64,000 bases of DNA from assembly GCF_003945595.2 (NCBI RefSeq), contig NW_024104286.1, positions 1,606,685 to 1,670,684 of the forward strand. Reading direction: 5' to 3'. A program made the translations under genes and the position numbers. Of this stretch, positions 49,001 to 60,480 are shown piece after piece. Every line of letters begins with the position of its first letter. Position 1 is the first letter of the stretch. Below the pieces are notes generated by a model that did not search any database, was not told the origin of the DNA, and saw nothing but the letters and a program-made list of their open reading frames with translations. The stretch comes from Pipra filicauda (lineage: Eukaryota > Chordata > Aves > Passeriformes > Pipridae).

Positions 49001-49906
49001 TCAGATTCTAATAAACAAAAGCAACACCTATGCCAATGAACCATAATATATTTATGCTGTTTTGCCACAGGCTTTTTTTCAAAATCGGAGCTTCAGGGGC
49101 AGAGCAGACACCTTGCTGGTAGGACTGCATCACATTTTGGAAATGTTGCCGGGTTCTGGGTTCCCCTCAGACATCTTGAAACTCCCCCTTATATCTCAAA
49201 TATGACACACCATCAGAGAATTTGCCCCACAGCAGCAGATGTTTCCCTGACTACATGTTTTTGATGGAAGCCTCTGCTCTGCTCATTTGTAACCCCTCGG
49301 TTGTAGCCCGGCTAGTGGATTTATCTATTTTGTAGCAACATGGGGGTTTGTAAAAGGTCTTGTGCAGAGATACTAAAAAAGTGTCTGCTGTGACTACTGG
49401 CTACCACAGTAAGCACTGTATAAGCCAATAAATCTCACCTTAACTGTAGTAAACGTTCTACCTACTCTTTCTTTCAAAGGTTGTTCCCCAGCTTCACTTT
49501 TCTCAGGAGTAGAAATATTTTTCTGATTTACAGCCTAAGTTTACTCACAGGCAGGGTGTGCCTGTTGGTTTTTACCTGCTTCATCCATTCCCTTTCAGTT
49601 TTTCTGTCTCTCTTGTACTCAGCTACTGTATGTATCGACAGAGGGCAATAGTATATCACTCTGGCTTTGTTTTGGTTCCCTTCCCTGCTCTTCTTTCCCC
49701 TCCCTTTCGAGTGCATTCAACATCTGTTTCTCCTACTTCTGAACTCTCGCCTTTGACCAGCAAAGGAGCGTACCTCCAGCAGTGTCCGAGGGCACAAGAA
49801 TACGTGCTTCTCCCCAAATCCTTTCCCGAAAGCAAATTAATAGCAAAAAACAGCCTAAGAAAGCCTGCACCACTTGCCCTGCAGGTAATGGGATCATCAG
49901 GTGCAA
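46051..49906. other. Unique sequence, no gene seen
   Basis: About 3.9 kb without a recognised element. A C/T-rich stretch occurs at about 46573-46650. Frames up to 114 codons lack domains. Confidence 0.5.
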
Positions 49907-49921
49907 CCAGTTGGTGGCAGG
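49907..49921 (+). promoter_or_regulatory. Weak CTCF-like site
   Basis: CCAGTTGGTGGCAGG matches CCASYAGRKGGCRSY except that the usually strict A is T. It lies about 200 bases before CpG island 5. Weaker than the sites at 1060, 19324 and 33860. Confidence 0.25.
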
Positions 49922-50130
49922 TCCAGAATGGACAGAAGAGAGCCCTGCTGTACCTTCTGCATGGCGCAGTGCTCAGCCAAAGGGCTTCTCTGTGCAGGGA
50001 TGGTGCTGAATCTTGACACAGACTCCAAAAGCGATTCCACAAATGACGATTTGAGGGTTGTTAAAAACAAACGCACCCATTTTTCCTATGGAAGTCTGAA
50101 ACTCCCAGGAGGGGCTGACAACAGCCTCCT

Positions 50131-50400
50131 GGTCCGGCTCTGTTTCTCAGCGTTCCTGCTTCCAGGGTTGTGTGCCTGCCCGGACGCCAGACAGATGCTG
50201 AGAATGCTGCTGGTCGCTCCTCCCCATTGCCGGCACCGCCGGCGCCGATCCCGCGGCAGCTCCCCGCGGTCGGCAGGTGTCAGTGTCAGACCCGGGATAG
50301 GAGGATCGCATCCCGGGTGGGCGGCTCTACCATGGCCTCTTCTCGTAGGAGCAGTGGGGGTTGTAAGCGTGTCCTTCTTTACCCGGTCGTATTAGAAACT
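50131..50400. promoter_or_regulatory. CpG island 5
   Basis: About 23 CpGs in bases 50101-50400, densest at 50230-50280, where GCC and CGG triplets alternate. An ATG in strong start context (ACCATGG) lies at 50330-50336, and a donor-like GTAAGC follows at 50363. If a plus-strand transcript starts here, its first exon could end at 50362. The frame from that ATG meets a stop soon after the possible splice to 50841, so a non-coding transcript is more likely than a protein. Confidence 0.6.
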
Positions 50401-50840
50401 TTTTTTTTTTAAACTCACGATCTTTGTTCATTTTGCATTTCCTCCGGGAGAAAGATGATGATACCAGATCTGAGGGGTGGATATCTGAGCGGTTCCATAA
50501 CACAGCATTGTACCTCCACCCTCTTGACACATTAAGGTGCTCTCAAATTTTGAAGAATTACGGTAGTGATTCCAAAACCTGCGATCAGAGGTCAGTGGTC
50601 CAGGGACTGGTGTGAGCTGATGGCCAGCAGGCTTAGATTTAATCCATCCATGCAGGTATCCACTGGAAAATATATAGGGCTCCCCAAACAAGAAAGGACT
50701 GAAAGGAGCTCTCTCTCTCCCTAAGGTTTAACCCACACTGAACGTTGGTGCTTCTATTTAATTTTTGGTCAAATACCTACACTTGCCTGGAAATGGTTTG
50801 TCATATAAATATGCTTCTCTTCCTTCTGGGTCGAATTCAG

Positions 50841-50891
50841 GAAGTATTTACTTATATGTACAACTACCTCCCTGGAATGGGAAAATTGATG
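50841..50891 (+). other. Possible 51-nt exon (speculative)
   Basis: A pyrimidine-rich TCTTCCTTCTGGG stretch and CAG stand before 50841, and a perfect donor GTAAGT follows 50891. The 51 bases between are open in one frame (EVFTYMYNYLPGMGKLM), in phase 0 at both ends. I know no protein with this segment. It lies 0.45 kb downstream of CpG island 5 and might be a lncRNA exon. Chance acceptor-donor pairs of this quality are common in 64 kb. Confidence 0.15.
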
Positions 50892-51410
50892 GTAAGTATA
50901 ACTATCACTGCGTGTACCAGCCAGAAGTCAGTACTGTTCATATAGGAAAATATGTTATGAATTGCACAGTACAAATAAGTACTTTTTTAAGCTAAAATGC
51001 AGCTTTAAGCCTCGAACTTACAAAGTCTTGCTCTGTTCATGTTATGCACTGTGAGTTGCGTGATTGAAGTTCAGCAGGGCTGTCTGTGCTGCAGGACATT
51101 GAGCAGGCAGGGAAGGCTTTGAGGGGCTGGGGGCTCACACAGTAAGCAGTAGGCTATATCTGTGCTCCCTCAAGGGCAGACAAGGGAACGAATAATAACT
51201 TTACTTCTGTGATAAGGATCTGTCTGTCTAAGGATGTACCTCTGTGGTCTTCTGGCTGACAGATTTTCTCTGCTCAGATTCCAGGAGAGCTGAAGGGCAG
51301 CTACCTCTCAGCATCTCGGTACATGCATTAGCATGGTATTTACTGCAACGAACATAGGCTGCCATGCAGCCATTTTATGCCTTTAGTATGACATATGGGT
51401 TTGTCCTCCT
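50892..51410. other. Unique spacer
   Basis: About 520 bases between the possible exon and the old repeat. Nothing recognisable. Confidence 0.5.
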
Positions 51411-51525
51411 AAGAACAGGAGAAAGGCCATAAGAGGTCAGACCAGAGCTTCCTCTTGCCCAGTGTCCCAGCTCTACTCTTGTCCAACAGAAAATTTGCAG
51501 GGAAAATGCATAAGGGAAAGGGCCA
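51411..51525 (+). repeat. Old sauropsid-type interspersed repeat
   Basis: AAGAACAGGAGAAAGGCCAT followed by AAGAGGTCAGACCAGAGCTTC, GCCCAGTGTCCCAGCTCTAC and CCAACAGAAAATTTGCAGGG aligns by eye, in order, with a repeat common in turtles and crocodilians (words AAGAAC, GGCCAT, GGTCAGACCA, GCCCAGT, CAGTGGCCAATGCCAGG). I do not recall its formal name. In a bird genome it would be an ancient relic. No coding capacity. Confidence 0.6.
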
Positions 51526-54500
51526 ATAAGAAATGACTCACATCTGATAATGAACATCTGAAAATATTCAGGCACTTTCTGTCAAGGCAGTTACATCCAA
51601 ACTGTCATACTTAGTAATAACTGAATGCAAATGAATGAGTCTAAATATTTTTTAACAAATATATACCAATGAGTTCAACATCCTGTGACAATGAGTTGTA
51701 CAGTTTTCTTAGAGTCACGAATCACCCTTTCACTGCTATTTTCTTTTTCCAGAAAGCTAATAATGTTTTGCTCTTTCTTCCTTGAAGCCTGCTGAGTTAG
51801 CTTGCATAAGACCAGAGGTAAAATTTTGCCTGTTTTCCATTTTACAAACGAATTGCCTCTGCAGCTGCTACTTGTCTTGCCTTCCATCTGCCCTGCAACT
51901 TCACTACATCAATGTTCCACTCAACCCATACACCTCCATGCAGTTGCTTGGAGTAGATAAACATCTTTGCCTTGGTGGGTTCTGGCAAATGACAACATCA
52001 GATGAAATCTGAGCGTAATAATACATTTCTCTGGGAATAGCAGGAATCATTCTTTTAATCCTGCCAGATTTTATGCTTGTGATTGAATATTCCAATGTTC
52101 TTTCTTCCCTTTCTTAAGTGACAAAGTTTGCTGGTCCTTAGGAGGAACCCATCTACCACGTATATGCCAGCACCCATGACAGCTCTCCAGGCAGAGGTGG
52201 TTTGCAGTTTTCCTTTATGGCTGTTGCTGTTCAGATGGAGCTTCCCTGCAAGTCTTGTTGAGCTGATTTAGACTGGAGTGAAAGAAATCAACTTACACAG
52301 CACTATGAAAACAGCAAGGCACAGAAAAGGACCCTTGGCCCTGCCCAGCTATTTAAGGAGTCTTGAAAGACAGGTCAATTGGCAACCTAACATTTCTAAG
52401 GCATTTTCTTGCTGTTTTTCAGCAGATTTCACAATTCTTCACCTTGATGCAGGTGAACTCTGAAGATGTTAAGTGACTAAGGCTGCCATCTTTGGTCAAT
52501 AAAAAGAGCGTTTATTTGTCTTCTTGACAAATGTTCGTCACCAGCCTCATTAAAAAAAGAAAAAAGGTGGACCTGGAAGTCATGGGGTACTCATGTTATA
52601 TATAATTCTCTTATTACTGTTGGCTTTGAAATACTTAAGCACGACAAGATCAGAGCCAGTGTCATCCTTTTTTATTTAAATTCACTTTACACAAAATAAT
52701 GTTCTTCTTACTCCATTTCTTTCCATTCTCTCTCTTTTCCTCCTCTGTTCATTTTTCTTTATAATTTCAAAGTTAGTCCCTTCACCAGTGTCACCACCTT
52801 CCACAGTCCCACATTTCACCTTTGCAAAACACAGGAAAAAGTCAGTCATTTATTTCTGCATGTCATATGTAGCTCTTTGTTTCAATTAAAAATAGGACTT
52901 TGCAAATAGGGTTGCACTGTCATTAAGTAGATGCCATTCAAGGCTTTTGCAGAGAGACAAAAGTTGTTGATCTTTGCTGCTTCATTTTTTTTTCTTCTTC
53001 TAGCACCATTGTTAACTCCCTTGCTGTTGTACCCTTCTAGAACAAGTGTACACCATAGTATGCTTTTCTTTTTACCGTATGTTACCCTTCATAGACCCCA
53101 CTGGCCTTTCTTCAGCTGTCTCACAGTGGCTTTGGAGGCAGGTTTGTAACTCTAATGGGTGGGACTGTGGCATGTGACGTAGCTCCTGTAGGCCTAATCT
53201 GGGTGAGGGACACTAAATGAATGGTGCGACATGGAGCACTCACTGCATTAAATCACACACTCTTCAGTCAGTAGCTAGGATCAGCTGAAGCTGCCCTGCT
53301 CCAGGCCAGCTGAGAAGCTCCCTCCCTCAGTTTTTAATTATAATATAAAATTTTATATATATAAATATAGAAAAATGGTTTTATCAAAACCCTGCATTTT
53401 CTGACTCTTTGTGTCCTTTCTTCCCACTCAGTAGATGCTCCCCTCCGCTTAGGGAGCAAAGCCTTCTCCCACAGGTCCAACAAGTGCCCTTAGGAAAAGA
53501 AGTCACAACAAAATCTTCAGCAGACTACGGCCACCCCAAAAACAAGTGCTTATTCTGTGACACCCTGAGCACATGCATCTAGAGACAGTGAGAGGGGTCT
53601 CTATACTCCTCTGGGTTGGTGAGCTTGACAGGAGCTCAACCTTTGCCAGCACTGCACTGCAATGTTGTACTGTTCAGTTCTCCAAAAATCTCGTTGTACA
53701 AAAATTATAGATTTCACAATAAAACCCCATGCTTTATGACAGAAGTATCATTGGCTACCATTAAAAAAATAAAATACACCCCAAGTAGGTAACAGAAAGA
53801 AAGTAATGTCTTGAAACTCAGGTTCAAGCAGCCAAGCATTACTAGTGTTGGGTGTAACAGAAGTCAGTGCTGAAGCTATAGAGGTAATATATTAATTCAT
53901 ATGTATATGGCTGATTATGTATTATTAGTACAATTAAGGAATATTGCCAGTAGAATACAATCTTATGACAATGTAATGTTCTCTAAAGTACTCTCTTGGC
54001 AGACATAAAAAATAAATGGAAAATCTGGAGACAAAAAAGCCAAGAAATGTGCAGTGAATGAATTTGGCCCATCTTTTGTGCTAACATAGCACGGTTGGCT
54101 CTGGAATGTTGGATCACTTGCTTGTATCAGAACGTCATCTGCCTGTGACAACCATTTAATACCCATCCATAGTCCCAGTCATGGTAACTTGCACTGTCAC
54201 AGCCCAAAAGAGCAAAACCTGCTGAGGTCAACAAGAATATTTTTTTTTTCCACACGAGATCTTTTGGCTCACTAGAGCAGGAATTAAGAGAAAAGGAACA
54301 CCTTCATGTGGGTTTTGCTGTAACCATACTGAATAATCATGTTTAAAAATTAATCATGTGCATTCTCAAGTGTTAGGTTTAAATAACCAGTGCTCCAAAA
54401 CACATTAATTATCAGGGTTATGTAGAACTGTCATCATGGCTCAGCACAGCCCCTCAAGGGTCAAGATCACTTGGCAAGTATGAGAAAAGGTACTCCTGTG

Positions 54501-57500
54501 AGCCAGAGATGAGTCTGTAGCACTGAAGAAAACTAGGCACAGCTGGACAAGGTTGTCTTTTTTGTGGTAGATTTGTGCTCAGATGTTTGAGTGGATGACA
54601 GCTCTGGAGATACTTCAAGGAAAGGCAAAGGAAAATAAAGAATAATTGCCTTGAGGTTTTTTAGTCAACTACCTAACACCTCCTCACCTGAACTAAGCCA
54701 GTAACTGTTGGAAAACTGCACAGCACAGAGTGAGGTTGATTTATACCAGGCACAGATCTGGCTGTTAAAATCTTTGTATCCTAGAAAATGCCTTCTCTTT
54801 ACTAGCTCAATTTATGCGGACAGGTGAGTGTATCAGGGTAGAGAGCAGACATAGGAGAGCAGCAATGAGCCCCTGCTGGCTTCTAACAGCAGCATTATGT
54901 TAATAGTTATTGAATGAGATGAAAATAAGCCGAGGGGAAGCATGAGAGGAAAATTCAGGGGCAAGTGGTAGAGCGCAGCGAGCTGCATCATTAAGATGAT
55001 GCAAGAGATAGAGGACAAACATCTGCAGATCACAAACATATTTGCAAGCTCAGAACTGGAGAGAAGTTTGCCAGTCTCTCTCCTGTGCTCAGACATACAG
55101 AGTTCCTTCAAAATAAAACCATTACGAAACTTCCCAAGAAGCCCAACACAAAAGAAAATCTACTCCAAGGCCTTGTTTAGCTAGAGCTATACCTCTCAGT
55201 AGCTTAACAATGACATAGTTCAGTGGACAATTATATTCCTTGCTCAAGGAAAAATTATATGCTATAAAGAAGCTTAAAAAAAGAAAAAAAACAAAGGTAA
55301 GGCAATATCTGAAGTCAAACAGCAGTGTGGTTGTGAGGACTCAGATTCCTTGGGGGCATGGGGGTACGTGTGAAGGGACCCAGAAATGAGCCATCTGCAT
55401 CAGGCATACATACACCTCCACTGCTGGCGTGGGTGGCATTACTTTGCTGACTGTCATAAGCTACAGGTTATTGAGTTTTTTGCACTATTGGTCCCCCCAC
55501 ATTAGTCCTGGCCAGATCACAGGCTTCAACAGGTCTCCCAAGCACGGGGTAGGAAATCCTTCTTCTACTGGCTGGCCAAAGGTAGGTCCACAGCCTCCCA
55601 GCCTATAGATCTTAAAACTACAAAGCAAATGTATTGTATTTAAAATCTGAATATTGCCCATTTTTTTTTATCAGATAGCAGTATTTTTTAGTAGGGCTTG
55701 TGTTTTAGGTAGCAGAGGGCTCCTGAGAGGGCTAAGTTAAGTCCTTAAGCACTAAGCACTGCTGAGTTCTTCAGCTGGGCTGACAAGGTTGTTAACATTA
55801 GCTCAAATAATTTGTCCTATGGCATTTTATGGAAAGTTCCCTTTAGAAGCTCTCTGACCCTTCTTCTACCCCTAGACTTCAGTCTCAGAGAAAAGCCTGT
55901 CTTCCCTGCTGGTTCTGCAGCTGCATCAGTCGTTGCTTCATGAGCGTGTGCTTTGCAGCAGTTCCTCAGGATTTATGGTGTGATCTTTGTCCACCTTTCC
56001 CACGGCTCTCTCCTAAGTTAGATCAGAGAATTCATACAGCAAAGGAATAACCTAATCTTGTTGAACAGCAGCTTTACCCACTGATCAGGTAATTTGCAAC
56101 ACTCCTGTCCCTATTACACAATAATAGTTGCACATTAAATATACCCCAGCACCCCTTCTGTTTCAGCCCAAGAATCAGTTTGAGAAGATGTGGACATCTC
56201 TGAGCCCTGGGGAGTGGGAAGGGAGGCAACCATGCGGTGTGCACAAAACACATGGCTCAAGGTGTTTTCCTGGCTGGAATTTCTTGCCCTTAAACATAAC
56301 CTCACCTGGTCAAAGAAGCTGCTTCACATACCTGGTGAATAGAGGTGGAAGACGAGAGGCAGCTGCTTCATCTTACATTCTTAATCAGCTCTTTCTACTC
56401 TTCTGCTCTGGATGGTGTGGACCTGAAAGTATGGCAAAGAAATCCTCTGCTCTGGCTGTTAGACCATCCTACTGGCTTTCAATAGAAAGTTGTGGCCATC
56501 CCTTCCTCGAAAGGAATGTGACGAACCTGCCAAGAGAGTACCCCTTGCGCTAACAGAGCAAGCAAAGGAGGCACACAAAGATCCTGTAAGGGAAAGCCGA
56601 GATTCAGGTACAGCCAGTGGCCGTCCTTTGGCTTCTAGCAGAGCTGTGGTCTGAACATCCCCACAGGATGGTCTGTGGTCTCAGAAATTGTCTCCAACAG
56701 AGGTAATTTGCATACACTGAGAGCTGTGTTTTGAACTGTTTGAGAAGAACTGTGTTTTGAACCGCCTCTGAAGACACCACTGAACACCAAGACTTTGCCA
56801 ATGTGGTCATGCCCAAGCTGAACTCAGGTTGTACGGTCTCTTGGTACAGGATCAAATTTGCCAAATCAGACACTAAACCTCATGCATTATTATGACTGAA
56901 GTCTATCTAGGCATCACGGCGTTTTTCTACTATTAACAGTCAGCTTCCCTTTCTCTTTTATCTCTCTGCAATTAGCTGGGGACAATCAGTCTTCCTGATG
57001 GTCCTTTAAAAACTGAAAAGATAAATATATTCAAACTGTTTCAAAAATTACATGTCCTCAGGAACAAAAATGAGAGGTTTTGACACTGCTGTAGAGCTTG
57101 CAGTGAATTAGTATGAAAGCAGGTTGTTTTAAAGGACTTGCAGCTGCCTATTAACAATGAGTAAGAAATCCTGAGGAGATAGGACTGGAGATGGGCCAGA
57201 AAAAGAGGAGAAAGATGCTAAACAAAAGCACTTTCACTCCTCACCTGTGAGACACAGGCTGACAGCAATAATTTCAAAATTTTTAGCAAAAAGGTAGAGT
57301 GTTTTAAAAGTGCTTTCAAACTGTTTTTAAACAGTGACTCTTCCCATCTCCAGGATTATTCTGGTCTGCTTTTAACAGGTAGAGTGCAACAAAAGTGAAA
57401 TAGTCCAGGGAAGCATATAAGTACACACCAAATTTTAACCCAGGATGAGGCTACATTGGACTCTGTGGGGCACATTTGTACAAATCAGTGGTGTGGAGAA

Positions 57501-58229
57501 TCAAGCTTTCTGCAGAAAAGTTGTCAGTGTACTACAGGAAAGATAATTCTGTTTTCTAAACCAGAACCATTACCTCTGCCCGGGATGTCTGTGTGTGTGT
57601 AGACATACATGCACAGCGTTTTCTATGCAGACTTATTCTATTTTATATCTTAATATTTCACAAGAAGGGCCCCTATATTTTTTCTAGTCAGCTGGCTGGT
57701 TGTAGAGGAGTTAAATATTATGTGTCACTTGTGAAGGCTAAGTTCCTGTGGCCATATTTGAAGATCACTTTGTATGAATATGTCAGCTTCAGACCTGAAG
57801 AAGGTCCTGTTTGTTTTTTCCAAGAAACGATATTGATTTCATAAAAACCATTACTTCTTCCCACAAAGCTTGCCTCACCTAGTGTAATAGGGGAATAACT
57901 TGAACTGTGAAGAAGGAAAGAAAATGAATATAAGTATCCATGTATTTTATATATTAGAAAGACATGGTATTTTCATGCATGAATGAATTTGATATAGTTC
58001 TACTGACCAAAATGCCGTGTCCTTATCTGGTGTATTTTGCCACTGCTGCTACTACTACTATGACAATTCAAGCATAATCTGTGTTACAGTTAGTGTGCTT
58101 TGGGCACAGAGGTTACAACAGGCTTTATGAAAGGTTTTGGGAAAGCCTCATCAGGATACAACAGACCATGGAGTGAGTGGGCTTACAAGGGGAGGCTGAA
58201 GATGCCAAAGAGCTGCCTCACGAAATGGT
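51526..58229. other. Long unique stretch, no gene seen
   Basis: About 6.7 kb of AT-rich sequence. A C/T-rich tract is present at 52680-52790, an AT palindrome at 53343-53358 and a short (TG)n at about 57588-57600. A 141-codon plus frame (56128-56553) has no domain and I take it as chance. Confidence 0.45.
53343..53358. repeat. 16-bp AT palindrome
   Basis: ATATAAAATTTTATAT is its own reverse complement and is followed by a TA run. Easily melted DNA; no function evident. Confidence 0.85.
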
Positions 58230-58680
58230 GGCGGGCAACAAGTGGCATTAAAAGTAAATGACTGCAAACAACCTGGCTAGGTGAAACCAGTTATTTCACA
58301 AAGCCAGTGCTGAGCAGATAGCCATGGAAACCAGACATTTTCCTGGATCACATGCTGTATATCAATGGCAACGACAACAAAAGGAGGCAATCATAGCCAA
58401 GCACCTGACGCAAACTAAAAATATGGATTGGTTTTCAATTATTTTCAGGAAATTAACATTCAAAATGAGGTAGTTTGACTGCATGCCATTGAAAGCTCAA
58501 ATGCAATTATGATCCAAATAAAAAAATCTGTGTCAATGAAAACAACATGGAGGGGAAAGAAATCTATCATGGTGGCATCTGTCAGAACCTCATGGTGTTT
58601 TAATGACTGATCTGAATGGCTGTGGATAAAGGGATTAGCTGATTACTTTTTGTTATTAGTTGATGACAGTGGTTTTTTTC
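58230..58680. promoter_or_regulatory. Candidate enhancer with homeodomain-type motifs
   Basis: Unique sequence without repeats or a frame over 64 codons. Motifs seen: GCAATTATGA (about 58503), CTGTCA (58579, the reverse of TGACAG), GGGATTAGC (58631, the OTX/PITX/CRX core), TGATTA beside it, and TGACAG (58664). Clusters like this mark many neural or head enhancers, but each word is short. Conservation across birds and mammals would be the test. Confidence 0.25.
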
Positions 58681-60309
58681 ATATTACGGGCATTCTGAAA
58701 ACAAAATATAATCTAAATCCTTCAGTTTGCATTATAAATATAAAGTCTGCTACAGTCTGTGAAAGCATTTGCAGGGCTGTCAACCCACATGGATTAACTT
58801 TGGGTTGTAGGGGAAAGAAAAAAGGAAGAGCTATTTCGAGATGACAGAGAAGATTATTCCAGCATTCCCCTTCTTTCCATTGTGCTGAGGAGAAGAAAAT
58901 ACAGTCAGGCCATGTTCTGCACCAAACTCTTTGTGTGAATTTCCATCCTCATTTTAGTAATGAGACTTTTCCTAAAAATCCTCACTATCATTCCCTTTTT
59001 GGGGTGGCCAATGATAAGAAATCCCGAACTGGCTGGGGAGAATCAGTGCACCATGAAGCAGAGCTGAGATTGTTGCCTAAGTAATACATTTGCTTTCTCT
59101 TTTTTGATCAAATTATTTACAGCTGAAGAGCTCATTTTACTTGTATTTTTCTGTGAAGCAGATAATATTCAATCACCTGCTGAGTTATAGTCTGAAAAAC
59201 AGTAGGTCTTCATTATCCAGGGTGGTGAACTCAATTCTCTCATGTAAAGAAGTTGAACACCCATTGACTACAGTGAGCTCAGTTCAGACAATGTAGGAAA
59301 ATGGTCTTTGTTTTACAAGAATTGAAAAGTGATTAAATGATTGGCTATTATAATGCATTCACATGAGTTCATATCATGCTGCAGTTTCCCTTTGCAAGTA
59401 CTTGTTTTGTCAATTATCTCAACTGAAACAACACAGGAATGGCTCACATGGCATGTGAGGTTAACTTTTCATATTTATTTTCAAAATGCTTTAAATTAGC
59501 CTATTCATTTTGCTTTAGAAATTACAGGTAGAATGTGTTCTTTCTCAATAAACATTTCAACTTTTACACTCAGGTTTTCAGTGAATATTATTTTAGTTGA
59601 AGAACAGCAATATATGAATGCAGCTCAGTGCTACAGAAAGAATATGACATTTTACCTTCACATCTCTTCTACCCCTTTCAATGAGCCTTCACACCAGCAG
59701 TATTGATGAATAATAGATGAATTCAGGAAAAAAAATAATATCTGAAAGTTATTATGGGTCCAGTATCATGCAACATGATGAATTAAATCTTGAAATTTGG
59801 AGTACTAGGCTAGCCTCTGGCAGGGTAGGATGTTTAAGTTAAGATTTTGCCCTACTCTGTGTTGGTCTACCTGAGACAATTCACCTGCTTTGCTAAGTAT
59901 CAGTTCTTGTTTGATGCTGACAGGTCAGATATTAGACCTAGGTTTTCCCACCAGTAGTTTGGATTATTCTTCAGGAGAACTATTTTACTATGAATGAGCA
60001 GAAGTTTCAGACACTAAGGTCTACTGGAGATAAAAGTTGCTCTCCTTGTATTCTCTGAATCCTGATGTCCGTGGTTCTTTCCTTTCCTTTCCAATGGCAA
60101 CAGAAGCTGCATCCAGAGCTGCACCCGTCCTACATCTGAGTTTGAGGGCTGAGAGAACCTCTAGCACACAGAGGTACTGCTTGAACCTCTACCACATTTT
60201 TGATGTTCCTACGTCATCTTCTAAGTGTGGGTGCACGAAAACTGAACCCCAGTGAACAGAAATGTAGCAGTGGTTGAGCAGTGACAAGGAAAAAAAGCAA
60301 CTTACCCAT
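58681..60309. other. Unique sequence, no gene seen
   Basis: No repeat family or coding exon recognised. The part at 59330-59620 is AT-rich and of low repeat character. Confidence 0.45.
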
Positions 60310-60480
60310 GTATAAATTATATAATACACATACTATATGTATTATGTACCTGTATACAAAATACGTACTTTATATAATAATTATTATATATAATAATATA
60401 TATTTATTTTATATTAGATACGGTATATACTATTTAATATCCACGCACAGTGAGGTATATAATACATATTTTTTATTACA
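60310..60480. repeat. AT-rich low-complexity tract with a 20-bp palindrome
   Basis: About 170 bases made mostly of TAT, ATA and AAT words. Bases 60371-60390 (TATATAATAA joined to TTATTATATA) are a perfect 20-bp palindrome. Just before it, ATAATACACATA and TATGTATTAT form an imperfect 10-bp hairpin. Such tracts are prone to cruciform extrusion and replication slippage and are often length-variable. Confidence 0.85.

Noticed and set aside
58466..58490. let-7-like seed TGAGGTAGT
   Set aside because: Only the first nine bases match. No complementary arm lies within 100 bases on either side, so no hairpin precursor. A second TGAGGTAG at about 40692 shows that the word recurs by chance.
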